The notes beneath the pieces were generated by a model that saw only the letters and a program-made list of their open reading frames with translations, was not told the DNA's origin and did not search any database. A stretch of 64,000 nt of DNA from Ardenticatenaceae bacterium (GTDB lineage: Bacteria > Chloroflexota > Anaerolineae > Promineifilales > Promineifilaceae), in assembly GCA_020634565.1 (NCBI GenBank), contig JACKBN010000001.1, positions 62,001-126,000 on the forward strand. The letters run 5' to 3'. Below are positions 9,675 through 20,100 of this stretch, piece by piece; the stretch's first letter is position 1, and every line of letters begins with the position of its first letter. The translations under genes and the position numbers were made by a program.

Positions 9675-10325
9675 CTATCGGTCGCCAAGACAGTCTTTTT
9701 GGCTGTCGAAAAAGAGTGAGCACTTGCCATGCCGCTCGTATTCATGGACTTCCCGTTTAGGTTGGCCGGATTCCAGTGGCAGTGAACCGCGTGTCGTGAA
9801 AAACAATGCATGACTTCTGAATTTCATCCAGGCAAACCTACGGATAGTCGACAACATGGGGTCGTTGGTAGACGTCAGAATATCTTCCATCTGAGCGACA
9901 AAGCGTGCACCAGGTTGCGGCATATTCCACGATTTTACTTGCCAAGGCTTAAGTTCATCTTTTTTAGCGCCTCACCCACGGTCACATGGCTAAGCGAATC
10001 GATGATTTCTAATGACACCAACCTGTAAGCCAGCAAGCGTAGGGTCCAGCGATCATAGCCTTCAGGCGGGTCCCTGCAAGCTTGCGCAACGAGAAGGGCT
10101 TCTACTTCACCGTTAATTTTGGGTTTAGCCCCTGGTCGTTACTTTTCGTACAGGGCATGGTCTAATCCTTTGCTAAAGTAATACTCTTTCAGTATGAAGA
10201 TGGTTTCTCGGCTGACCATAGCAGCCTCAATAACTTGCTTAATCGTTCGCGCCTCCCCTTGACTCCGATCCAGAAGGAGCAGCGCTCTTGCTCGAGCGAT
10301 GACTCGGGCTGAGATGAGCTAGTCT
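9675..10325 (-). pseudogene. Decayed IS630-family transposase
   Basis: The minus strand reads SARVIARARALLLLDR, then IKQVIEAAMVSRETIF (helix-turn-helix), RPGAKPKINGEVEALLV, DPPEGYDRWTLRLLAYRL, VTVGEALKKDELKPWQV and ARFVAQMEDIL. This is the N-terminal half of an IS630 transposase. A TAA stop interrupts it just before RPGAKP, and the frame changes before VCLDEIQKS, the start of the DDE core. The rest of the catalytic domain is missing. It is related in layout to the better-preserved IS630 copy at 42.9-43.9 kb. Confidence 0.8.
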
Positions 10326-10380
10326 GAACTTGTTAACTTTCATAACATAAAAATTTTCAAGAGCTAGAGGAGGTAATTTG

Positions 10381-11430
10381 ATGGCCACATATGGTATTGG
10401 TATTTGGGGAGCAGGTGCGACCGGCGGTGATCACCTTGCAGCCTATCTCGCTCAGGCAAACTGTCATGTGGTGGCAATTGGAAGTTTAAACTTGACTGAT
10501 GCAAGAAACCTTGCTAATCGGTTTGGTGTTAAATGCACTTGCTACACGGACTATAGTCTGTTTCTTTCACATCCGGGTCTAGATGTCGTTTCCATATGCA
10601 CTCCACATCACCTTCATGCGGATAACACCATAGAAGCCGCGCAGGCGGGCAAGCATGTGTATGTAGAAAAGCCAGTCGCTGTCACCCTCTCAAGTCTTTA
10701 TGCTATGCGCCAAGCAGTGCGTGATACCGGCGTCTTTACAGTTAGCGGCTTCGTGGTACGATGGATCCCGCTGGTGGAGCGTCTGCACCAATTGGTGCGC
10801 GAGGGTGCTTTAGGTGAATTACGGGTCGTTGATGTTGACTATTGGCACTCGCGTCGACGACCCGTAGAGTACCGACGCCGAGTGACTGGTGGTAGCGCTA
10901 TGCTTCTTGGGGGCTGCCACGCGATTGACACAGCCATGTTCCTAACAGATGCAGAACCTGTTGAGGTGGTAGCACGATCGGTACAGATTGGCGCTGAGTC
11001 TGGTGATGAATATGAGTTCGACTGCGCAGAATTGTGCTTGGTTCGCTATTCTAACAATGCAATTGGACGCATCTCGGCAGTAGTGAAGGGCCACATGCCT
11101 TATCAGTTCAATATCGACTTATTGGGAAACAATGGTACTGCACGCAACAACTGCATATTCCTTCAAGAAGATACGGAACAAACCGGGTTCCAGAAGATTT
11201 CAGAATCAGGACCAGAAAGAGCTAAAGCAGAAGGTCTCCCATATCAGAAACTAATCCGTTACTTCCTTAGTTGCATCGAGTCAAAAACAGAACCCAGTAT
11301 CAATCTTGAACATGCTGTTCAAGTGCATGAAGTATGTTTTGCGGCACTGCTTTCAGAATCGACAGGCAGTCCTGTTTCACTCCCGCTCAATGAGAGGGAT
11401 CAATTAGCGATTCACAACCTGCTGAAGTGA
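10381..11430 (+). CDS. Gfo/Idh/MocA-family NAD(P)-dependent oxidoreductase
   Basis: A 349-residue enzyme that oxidises or reduces a sugar, cyclitol or related alcohol with NAD(P). The N-terminal Rossmann fold shows GIGIWGAGATGGDH. The family's EKP signature is in HVYVEKPVAVT, where Lys is the usual catalytic residue. The C-terminal alpha/beta substrate domain has GGSAMLLGGCHAID, with the conserved His. The ATG at 10381 is chosen over the TTG one codon earlier because AGAGGAGGT stands at the right distance. It is the leftmost gene that plausibly belongs to the peptide cluster; a second, divergent member of the family lies at 41.7 kb. Substrate unknown; making or modifying a sugar or hydroxy-acid building block is an inference. 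Confidence 0.9.
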   Translation: MATYGIGIWGAGATGGDHLAAYLAQANCHVVAIGSLNLTDARNLANRFGVKCTCYTDYSLFLSHPGLDVVSICTPHHLHADNTIEAAQAGKHVYVEKPVAVTLSSLYAMRQAVRDTGVFTVSGFVVRWIPLVERLHQLVREGALGELRVVDVDYWHSRRRPVEYRRRVTGGSAMLLGGCHAIDTAMFLTDAEPVEVVARSVQIGAESGDEYEFDCAELCLVRYSNNAIGRISAVVKGHMPYQFNIDLLGNNGTARNNCIFLQEDTEQTGFQKISESGPERAKAEGLPYQKLIRYFLSCIESKTEPSINLEHAVQVHEVCFAALLSESTGSPVSLPLNERDQLAIHNLLK

Positions 11431-11598
11431 GAAATAGGACCCGTTAATTCAAGGGCAACACCTAGCCTGAACACGCCCAGTATAAAGAGCTACTTGAGTT
11501 TCAAATCACTTTTTTTGCTGATTTTCAGCTTTTACTGTTCCTCTGTTATTTCAGGTCGCAAATTAATGACCTCAAAACAAATAGATGCGATTTATCCA

Positions 11599-11996
11599 TC
11601 ATACCATCTTGGGAAAGGTAGCTTCGGTACAGGTAATTTGGATACCGTAGCCGTAGACCCAGCCCTGGTAGCCACTCTTGCTCCTGGTAGCCTCGGTATC
11701 CAGGTGGCGCAGCTTCTGCGGAATGCGCCCTTCACGTTGGTCAGACTGATGCCAGACTGGAAGGTCAGCCTTAAACAGGCTTTTGTCTTCAGCCAGGTGA
11801 CGATTGGCAAACGCCTCGTCCCAATCGGTAACCTCCTCACCAACGAAAGCCGTGAACGCTGTGACGACCAAGTCGAGTCAAACTACTACCGAAGTTTTGA
11901 TACCTGAGCAAAACCGAAAACCGGATTGGTTTGGACAAATTTATCGAATAAGGTAATGATTAGGTGAGCATAGCCGATTAGAGTTGGTTGATCCAT
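11599..11996 (-). pseudogene. N-terminal remnant of a DDE (IS4-like) transposase
   Basis: The minus strand gives MDQPTLIGYAHLIITLFDKF at 11996, then after frame breaks LAEDKSLFKA, PVWHQSDQREGRIPQKLRHL and DTEATRSKSGYQGWVYGYGI, ending at 11599. I recognise the D-T-E-A-x-W/R-S-K-S-G-Y-x-G-W-V-Y-G-Y-G segment from a class of DDE transposases. The C-terminal half is absent. The overlapping plus-strand frame is a shadow. Confidence 0.65.
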
Positions 11997-12116
11997 TGGG
12001 TTCTCCTGTAACAGATTGGTCTCTATTACAGTTAATCCCGTTCTGGTCGGCTAGCCAACTCTTTTGTCAAATTTATGCACACCCCTCAGATAATTACGCT
12101 TTACTCCCAAATTAAT

Positions 12117-12944
12117 TCAATCATAGACACTTTCTCTCGGCATGTCATCTTCCCATAGTAGTAGGCGATTCCTCCCCTCAAGAAGCATTCGGTCAAGTAA
12201 AAAACCAAGTGTAAGCACTGTCAAAAGCACGGCAAAGACGGTTGGTGTTTCCAAGTAACGATATCCATATACTAACGTGTATCCGAGACCTCCTCCCCCA
12301 CCGATCATTTCAGCAACAAATGCTACGATTAAGGATACAGGTAGGGTTATTCGAACCCCACTAATAATAAATGGGAGTGAAGCAGGTAGAATAACGTGCC
12401 AGAATATTTCACGTTCGGTGGATCCCATGGCTCGGGCTGACCAGATCAAGTGTTGGTCAACTCCCCGGGCTCCTGCTACAGTCGAAAGGGTTATTGGGAA
12501 GAAACAAGCAAATGCGACCAACAAGATTTTGGATGTATGCCCAATACCAAACCAAAGTATGAATACTGGAATAAGGGTAATCTTCGGCATTGGAAATCCT
12601 ATTGCGAGCACTGGCTCGAAAAACCAATTGACCAGTTTGAATCGGACCATTGATAAGCCAATAGTCATTCCCATGACGACCGCAAAGGTAAGCCCTGATA
12701 CAGCCCGAAACGTAGTTGTTACGATATCAACCAGCAACTTACCCTGTACCAGAAGGTACACCAATTGCCACAGAACTGTTAGGAAAGAGGGAAACACGAC
12801 TTGTGGAAAAACTTTTGCACGAGCCACAAACTCCCACAGGGTAAGAAACGCCAAAATCGGTACAATACTACGCAACTGGTTTAACATTCGAGGTATTTGT
12901 TTCTGATGTCCGCATATAGATCTTCGAACAGGCGATACCGTCAT
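12117..12944 (-). CDS. ABC transporter permease, SsuC/TauC type
   Basis: A 275-residue inner-membrane protein with about six hydrophobic segments. It has the EAA-type cytoplasmic loop that contacts the ATPase (GARGVDQHLIWSARAMGSTEREIF, then VILPASLPFIISGVRI). This places it in the binding-protein-dependent permease family of the nitrate/sulfonate/taurine/NMT1 type. It follows the ATPase gene and another permease gene in one minus-strand operon, with 22 bp to the preceding gene, so the importer probably uses a permease heterodimer. The substrate-binding protein is encoded divergently at 15.6 kb. The ligand is not predictable from sequence alone; aromatic or sulfonated acids and pyrimidines are usual in this family. 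Confidence 0.92.
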   Translation of the reverse strand: MTVSPVRRSICGHQKQIPRMLNQLRSIVPILAFLTLWEFVARAKVFPQVVFPSFLTVLWQLVYLLVQGKLLVDIVTTTFRAVSGLTFAVVMGMTIGLSMVRFKLVNWFFEPVLAIGFPMPKITLIPVFILWFGIGHTSKILLVAFACFFPITLSTVAGARGVDQHLIWSARAMGSTEREIFWHVILPASLPFIISGVRITLPVSLIVAFVAEMIGGGGGLGYTLVYGYRYLETPTVFAVLLTVLTLGFLLDRMLLEGRNRLLLWEDDMPRESVYD

Positions 12945-12966
12945 GCACGCCCCAATTCATGACTCA

Positions 12967-13788
12967 TTATACATCGTTATCATCGAGCCATCGTAATCCA
13001 CGGCGACTCAATAGTAAAAAACATTGATCAAGCAGAAAGGAAACAACGATAACAACAAACACAATAGCAAACATATAGTTGTAGTTACCGCCCTCGCCGA
13101 ATAGTAGGATAAACTTTCCAATCCCAATGTATGCTGCAACCATTTCGGCACTAATTACAACCACCACTGAAAAAGCCAGTCCAATCCGAACACCATTGAA
13201 GATATATGGTAAAGAGGCAGGGAACACGATTGACGTAAGCATCCGTAAATGAGACGCTCCCATAGTTTGTGCAGACCATATAAGTTGCTTATTAACGCTT
13301 CGAGCCCCATCGTAAGCACTGATGATCATCGGCACTAAAGTACTAAGAAAAACTACCAAGATAATAGAAGCATTACCAACGCCTAACCATAAAAACGCAA
13401 TCGGGATAAATGCGGCCTTCGGCAAAGAAAACGTAAGTGTAACGAAAGGATCGACTATGTCCCGAACGATTCGCGAATAAGCCATTAGCATACCTAAGGC
13501 GATGCCTACAATACTACCGATGGCTAGTCCAGATATAGCCCGATAGAATGAGGTAATTAGGTGCAGGAAGATTTGACCACCTTGAAACAGATCATATCCA
13601 GCAACAGAAACCGCAGTAAATGTGGGGAATACACTTTCGTTGATAAGATGTGCTCGTGCAGCAAACTCCCAGAACGTGACCATGATTAGAATTGGGCAAA
13701 ACCATATAATCAATTTTCCAGCGGAGTGCAGTACATGCCGCCATGACCAAATGGGAATAACTAGAGTCGAATTGCCGCTTCCAGCCAT
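12967..13788 (-). CDS. ABC transporter permease, SsuC/TauC type
   Basis: A 273-residue multi-spanning permease, paralogous to the next gene downstream. The EAA loop reads DGARSVNKQLIWSAQTMGASHLRM, then VFPASLPYIFNGVRIGLAFS. It starts one base after the stop of the ATPase gene (TAA-T-ATG), so translation is probably coupled. With the second permease it forms the likely transmembrane pore of a heterodimeric importer. Two distinct permeases for one ATPase is a known variant of this family. Confidence 0.92.
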   Translation of the reverse strand: MAGSGNSTLVIPIWSWRHVLHSAGKLIIWFCPILIMVTFWEFAARAHLINESVFPTFTAVSVAGYDLFQGGQIFLHLITSFYRAISGLAIGSIVGIALGMLMAYSRIVRDIVDPFVTLTFSLPKAAFIPIAFLWLGVGNASIILVVFLSTLVPMIISAYDGARSVNKQLIWSAQTMGASHLRMLTSIVFPASLPYIFNGVRIGLAFSVVVVISAEMVAAYIGIGKFILLFGEGGNYNYMFAIVFVVIVVSFLLDQCFLLLSRRGLRWLDDNDV

Positions 13789-13789
13789 A

Positions 13790-14575
13790 TTATACCGCTT
13801 GCTCTACTTTTAAAACCTCTTCACGTACAGCTAGCCAAATTGGGTTCCGTATTTGATTGAATTCATCTGAAATCATTATTTCCTCTCGGCACTGCCGCTT
13901 TAACAAGGTAATAGAAAACTCTGCTTTAACCTTTCCTGGGCGGGAGGTCATCACAATAACGCGCTGAGAGAGAAACACAGCTTCAGAAACATCATGTGTG
14001 ATAAGGAGCACTGTCTTACCCAGCTCTCGCCAAATATCAAGAAGCTGATCCTGCATCAACTCTCTTGTCTGGGCATCAAGAGACCCAAACGGCTCGTCCA
14101 TGAGGATAATATCGGGCTCATAGGCTAGTGTTCGAGCAATAGCAACACGTTGCTTCATGCCACCAGAAAGCTCTTTGGGAAAACAATGCTCAAAGCCACG
14201 CAGTCCCATACGCTCAATATAACAGGCAGCAATCTCCTCTCGTTGACGCCGAGCCATTCCCTTACTTTCAAGCCCATAAGTGATATTGCCAAGTACTGTA
14301 CGCCACGGGAACAGCGCGTATTCCTGAAATACTATGCCACAATTCATACTGGGACCAATGACAGGTGTGCCATCTACCAATACAACGCCATAGTCACATG
14401 CAATAAATCCTGCGATAGTATAAAGTAATGTACTCTTCCCACAACCACTTGGACCAACAATCGAGACAAACTCTCCATTTTCAATTGCTAAAGATATACC
14501 ATCGAGAGCTACAATACTTTCCCGATCCCCATTTCTGTAAGCCTTTTTAAGTTCTCGAATTTCTATTTTCGACAC
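13790..14575 (-). CDS. ABC transporter ATP-binding protein, SsuB/TauB type
   Basis: A 261-residue cytoplasmic ATPase that drives the importer. All family motifs are visible: Walker A GPSGCGKST, Q-loop FQEYALFPW, signature LSGGMKQRVAIAR, Walker B IILMDEPFGSLD and the H-loop ITHDVSEA. The GTG at 14575 is chosen because AAAAAGGG stands 7 bases before it; a GTG 11 codons upstream has no such site. It is the first gene of a three-gene minus-strand operon with two permeases. The divergent substrate-binding protein gene at 15.6 kb probably completes the system. Confidence 0.93.
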   Translation of the reverse strand: MSKIEIRELKKAYRNGDRESIVALDGISLAIENGEFVSIVGPSGCGKSTLLYTIAGFIACDYGVVLVDGTPVIGPSMNCGIVFQEYALFPWRTVLGNITYGLESKGMARRQREEIAACYIERMGLRGFEHCFPKELSGGMKQRVAIARTLAYEPDIILMDEPFGSLDAQTRELMQDQLLDIWRELGKTVLLITHDVSEAVFLSQRVIVMTSRPGKVKAEFSITLLKRQCREEIMISDEFNQIRNPIWLAVREEVLKVEQAV

Positions 14576-15612
14576 TTGGAAACCCTTTTTGTCAGATAAT
14601 GCTACCACGATTAGTGCTTTTATTAGTCAATATGAATGGTCTCGTACTCTTACCCTATTTTACACATACTCTGAGCTTTCTTGTTCAATTTAAAAAATTT
14701 CTAGAACCACGATAAAATATTTACCAATATGGATTCGAACAGGAACAAGAGGCTCGGTTCGAGTTAGTTAATGCGTTAATCAGAAGACGACAGGCACGCT
14801 ATTTTGCGGAGATCGCCTCGCTACTGGATCATCATCGTTATCCACAGTGGAAGCGTTACAGGCGTTAGTTTCCACCAAATGGCATAAAATAGCATATCCA
14901 AAGCAAAGATATTGACCGGCCTCCCACCAGAACAGTACCAGCGGCACATAACTCCGACCAACCTCTATTTCAAACAAATTAAACCCTGTCCGTTTTAATG
15001 CCCGAAATTGGGGGTGACCAAAGCAACACACTCGTGCTCATCACAAAAAGCGGCCAGAACTTCTTCGGCTTGAATTGTTCTTTACTCTGGCAAAACTGAA
15101 GCCCGGCCTCAAGCCTGCAAGCCAGAACGCATCTTAACTAGCGTCACGGCTCTTTTCGCTACTTTGACTATTATAACTATTTTTATACATCCCCGTGGAA
15201 AATCTTCAGGATGACTATATCGGTGTCAGCGAATCTGTTTGCCTCGTTATCCGCCACTCAAAAGGGACCATGCGGAAAATTGCCTTATCAGATTCTATTT
15301 TTAACGTGCTCTTTGATGGTGAAAATGATTCAGTATCATTTCGTTTGCCGAACCTTGAACTGGATAGATTCGAATAATAACCTACCGTGGGAGATCCAGC
15401 AATGCGACGCCGTGCATCTTTGCAGATATATGCTTGATATGGCATAATTTGGGTGTTGGTATTATTAGATAGCCTGTCTCAGTGAGTGAACCTAATAGTA
15501 CAATAAAAGGTGTGGATTCGACATCCTAGACCTATTAAGATTTATTGTTTGCAAGTTCTCCTTCAAGCATCCTGGTATTCTCTTTTGCCACATACAATCA
15601 TGGGGATTTAAA
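14576..15612. other. Intergenic region between divergent transporter genes, with probable debris
   Basis: About 1 kb holds the promoters of the ATPase operon (left) and of the substrate-binding protein (right). Short frames at 14780-15031 (-) and 15195-15377 (+) lack start signals and recognisable domains. The size suggests decayed inserted DNA. No clear operator or riboswitch could be seen. Confidence 0.35.
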
Positions 15613-16695
15613 ATGGTTAATCCTAAGCATGTTGACAAAATTCTTCAAACGGCAAAATTTTCTCGTCGGGAATTTTTGTTTCTCTCGGGTATAAGTGTTC
15701 TTTTTGCAACGTTGCCTGCGTGCAAAGCCGGTCAAACAGTGGGCGAGAAACCTCTCGCGATCCGCTACGCTACCGGCGGAGCAACTCCGCCCACCGAGAT
15801 CCAGATAGCGATCTTTTCAGAATTCCTTCAGAAAGAAGTTCTACAGCATTATGGCAATGAATACACTGTAAACATAACTACGACCAAGGGGACTCCAGAG
15901 GCTCAGACTCTTTTAGTCGCAGAGCAAGCTGACTTTGCTACCCTTGCCTTCAGTACGATTGCAACAACTGTTGCTAAAGATGCTGTCCCAGGGGGCATCT
16001 CTATCGTGGCCGGCCTCTTCGTTGACGGAGAGCCTGGATACGGAGGAAACACCTATTTAGTCTTGGAAGAAAGCGGAATCCAAACAGCTGAAGATTTGAG
16101 GGGAAAGACGCTCGGCGTCAATGCTTTAGGAACGGCCGTTGACATCATTCTACGAGTCTACCTTCGGAATAATGGGATTGACCCAAATACCGACGTAAAA
16201 TTTGCAGAGGTTGGCTTCGGAGCGATGGGGGCAGCACTTCGTGAGGGGCGTATCGATCTTGGCTCCTTTGTCCATCCTTTCATGGATCTCGAGGAGCAAA
16301 AAGGAGGGGTACGTACTTTATTTTCAGCAGCAGAAGTTCTTGGCCCTAACTCAGCCGTTGCTACAGTCGCGCGCAACAAGTTCCTTGAGGAACACCCGGA
16401 GGCTGTGCGGGCATTCCTTGATGATTGGGTAAGGGGTCTCGATTGGCTGATCGATGAGAATAACCGCGAGAAAGCGATTGAGATTATGTCTGACATAAGC
16501 AAAACCCCACCTGAGACTCTTGGATTGTATTATGGTAAGCCCGGAGTAGATTACTATCGCAACCCTCTCGCTTGCCCGAGTGCCCAAGCCCTCCAAGTCG
16601 GAGTGGACGCAATGGTCTCAGAAGGATTCCTAGATCAGAAAATCAGCATAGCACCGCTAGTTGATACGTCTTACCTGCCAAAGCCCTGTCCGTGA
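15613..16695 (+). CDS. ABC substrate-binding lipoprotein, SsuA/TauA/NMT1-like
   Basis: A 360-residue extracytoplasmic binding protein. The N-terminus has a twin-Arg-like start (SRREFLFLSG), a hydrophobic core and a lipobox LPAC, so it is probably exported and lipid-anchored at the outer face of the membrane. The mature part shows the periplasmic-binding fold of the nitrate/sulfonate family: AIRYATGGATPPTE, GKTLGVNALGTAVDIILRVYL and VATVARNKFLEEHPEAV. It is divergent from, and functionally matched to, the ATPase/permease operon. GGGGATTT precedes the ATG. The next gene on this strand is the NRPS, so uptake of a precursor for the peptide is possible but unproved. Confidence 0.92.
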   Translation: MVNPKHVDKILQTAKFSRREFLFLSGISVLFATLPACKAGQTVGEKPLAIRYATGGATPPTEIQIAIFSEFLQKEVLQHYGNEYTVNITTTKGTPEAQTLLVAEQADFATLAFSTIATTVAKDAVPGGISIVAGLFVDGEPGYGGNTYLVLEESGIQTAEDLRGKTLGVNALGTAVDIILRVYLRNNGIDPNTDVKFAEVGFGAMGAALREGRIDLGSFVHPFMDLEEQKGGVRTLFSAAEVLGPNSAVATVARNKFLEEHPEAVRAFLDDWVRGLDWLIDENNREKAIEIMSDISKTPPETLGLYYGKPGVDYYRNPLACPSAQALQVGVDAMVSEGFLDQKISIAPLVDTSYLPKPCP

Positions 16696-17128
16696 CGGGT
16701 AGAATATCTTTATCTTTAGCACGCATCGAATCACCCAGCTAAACTATAGTCCTGAGCCGATACTGATAGGAATTGTCCCAACCTTTTGAAGATACGGATA
16801 GTCTCCTTGTTGAATGTTGCTCCGGTGTTATTATCTAAAAAACGTTCAAGAAGAAACGTATATTCTCTCTAGCAAGACTTTGTGATTATCGTGTATTTTC
16901 GCCTTGAAATCACGTAGCTATATTTTGTAGGGAGGTCATCGAGATGTGAGGAGTGCTATAAAACAAAAACTGACGGTGAATATATTTGTTTGCCCAACAG
17001 TGAGTTAACAACTTCTCATGGGATACCGCTAGGAATCGACCGTGATCTATCATACTCTCGACATACGTTTCCTCCTTTATTAAACGATGACTGTATAATA
17101 GTTCCGTTAGCCATGGAAAAGCAATCCG
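16696..17128. other. Probable NRPS promoter region
   Basis: 433 bp without a gene. A TAG stop in frame shortly before 17129 makes that ATG the first possible NRPS start. The stretch is A/T-rich. Several TATAAT-like words are present but none stands out, and no operator palindrome is obvious. Confidence 0.4.
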
Positions 17129-20100
17129 ATGCAAAAAGCTTTTGTATTCCCTACATCTTTTGCCCAGAGTCGTCTTTGGATCATCGATCAACTCACTCCT
17201 CAAAGTCCCACATATAATGTTCCACTAGGACTCCAAATTTGCGGTGCTTTAAATGCTGTTGTGTTAGAACAAAGTATCAATGATGTTATTCAGCGGCATG
17301 AAATACTCCGCACAACCTTTACAACACGCAATGGCCAACCAGTCCAAGTTATTTCCCCTTCTCTCGAACTGAAACTTCGGGAATTCGACTTAGAGAATAC
17401 ACCAAATGATGAACAGAAAGTTCATATTGAGAACCTTGCGCTGGAAGAAGCACAGACACCCTTCGACTTAGTCCATGGCCCACTTCTACGAGCTTCATTG
17501 TTGCGTTTGTCAGTGTCGGACGCAATCTTACTTCTTACGGTACATCACATTGTTTTTGACGGCTGGTCAATAAGCATCTTCAATAGCGAGCTAGCGGCAT
17601 TCTACGAAGCTCGTATCAACAACCACCCTGCTGACTTACCTGAGTTACCTATCCAGTATGCTGACTACGCGTACTGGCAACGTAAATACCTGCAAGGAGC
17701 AGTTCTCGATGAGCAGCTCGCGTACTGGCGACAGCAACTCGCCGGCGCACCAACAGTGCTCACTTTGCCTACCGACCGCCCCAGACCTGCCGTCCAAACG
17801 TTCCAGGGAGCATCGGTAGACTTGGTCCTAACGCCTGAACTCACAGCAGAACTCAAGGCTCTCAGCCAACGCGAGGACGTAACCTTGTTTATGACACTCC
17901 TGGCAGCCTTTCAGGTGTTACTGGCGCGCTACAGTGGCCAGGATGACATTGTGGTAGGGACGCCTATTGCCGGGCGCACGCGTGCCGAATTGGAAGGATT
18001 GATTGGCTTTTTTGTCAACACCTTAGTCCTACGTACAAAGCTGAATGACAATCCAACTTTCTGTGAGCTTCTACATCGTGTTCGTGACGTGACACTTGAC
18101 GCCTATGCTCATCAAGACCTCCCTTTCGAAAAGCTCGTCGAAGAACTGCGCCCCGAACGAAGTGCAAGTTATACACCTTTAGTTCAAGTCAGCCTCGCCC
18201 TCGACAATGTCCCCAAACAAGAGCGCGGATTCTCGGGATTAACCGTTAAACCATTTCGGCGTTCCAGTGTGGTTTCTCGATACGATCTTGCAATAACCAT
18301 GACGGATATATCTGGTCAATTAGTGGGGCGGTTCGAATACAGTACCGATTTGTTTGAATATGAAACAATCAAACGCATGATCGATCACTTCTACATACTT
18401 CTGGAGAGTGCGGTCGCCGAGCCTCAACAATGCGTGGCCAAGTTACCGTTGTTGACTGATGAAGAATTAAGACTCATCGTAAATGAGTGGAACGCAACAG
18501 AAACTAAGTATCCGCGGGACCAGTGCGTACATGAATTATTCGCTAAGCAAGCGGCGTTGACTCCAAACACATTAGCGGTAGTGTCCGGTAAGGAAACACT
18601 AACCTATGGAGAGTTGGAACAGCGTGCAAATCAATTGGCTCACTACCTTAAACGGCTTGGGATCGGACCAGAAATACTAGTCGGAGTTTGTCTTGAACGA
18701 TCTATCGACTGGGTTGTTTGTGTTCTGGGCATTCTCAAAGCGGGCGGCGCGCATGTTTGTCTGGACCCGAGTTATCCAGTCGAACGACTGCAGTTTATGG
18801 TCGAGGATGCTGCACCAGATGTACTGATAACTCAAACACATCTCCAATCAATACTTCCACCCACAAGAATAAAGACAGTGAGACTGGATGCCGATTGGCA
18901 AGAGATTAAACAAGAGTCAAAGTTGACACCGATTGCAGGTTCAACGGCAGATAACGTTGCATATGTGACCTACACATCGGGATCCTCAGGTATTCCAAAA
19001 GCAGTGCTATCTGAACATGGTGGTCTCCTAAATCTGGTATTCTGGACCCAGAGGATGTTCAGGATCTCATCATCAGATCAGGCGATGCAAACTTGTCATG
19101 TCGGCCTTGATGGATCAAACTGGGAGTTGTGGTCGTATCTCACCGCCGGTTCTACACTCCATATTGTGGACAATCAGACACGGTTTTCGGCCGATGCGAT
19201 CCGCAGCTGGATTATTGAAAATGGTATAACCATTGGTTTTCTAGCTCCTGTCCTTGCAGAAAGCATCATTTTTGATAACTGGCCGCCAGAAGCCCGTTTG
19301 CGAACTCTCATGACTGGCTCAGACCGAATAGCCTTCTTTCCTCCCGAAGGCCTTCCATTCACCTACGTTAACCTTTACGGGCCAACTGAATGTACAGTTC
19401 TTCAGACATTTGCCGTCCTATCACCGTTACGTAATTCGGAGATACCACCCCCGATTGGACAACCTTTATCAAATCTTCGCACATATGTGCTAGACCAACG
19501 AGGACTACCTGTGCCAATAGGCGTGCCAGGTGAGCTCTACTTAGGTGGCGATGGGGTAACAAGAGGTTATCTCAACCGTCCTCAGCTTACAGCCGAGAAG
19601 TTTGTTCCCGATCCTTTCAGCAACAAATCGGGGGCACGTCTATATAGGACTGGGGATCTGGTCCGCTGGCGATCTGATGGACAGCTCGATTTTTTGGGCC
19701 GAATTGATAATCAAGTCAAAATACGCGGCTTCCGCATTGAACTCGGTGAAGTTGAAGCAGCACTTATACAACACCCCGCCGTGGGGGACGTGATTGTACT
19801 CGCCCGTGAATATCAGTCAGGTGGTAAGCGATTGGTTGCCTACGTCGTTCCTGCGGTCAAAAGGTCGACAACACTTGCTCTGAATGTTACCGAGTTGCGG
19901 ATATTCTTGGCCGCAAAGCTACCCGACTATATGATACCGACCGCTTTCATCTTTATGGAAGCATTGCCACTTTCTTCTCAGGGCAAGGTAGACCGAAAAT
20001 CTTTACCCATGCCTGACGAAACACACCCAACAGTTGGAGCATCTTACAAAGTTCCCCAGACTCCGCTCGAAGAAAAATTAGCAGCAATCTGGACCGAAAT

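Noticed and set aside
12277..12906. 209-residue plus-strand frame
   Set aside because: Antisense to an ABC permease with a conserved EAA loop.
14780..15377. Short frames between the transporter genes as real genes
   Set aside because: No ribosome-binding site, no recognised domain and overlapping frames on both strands.
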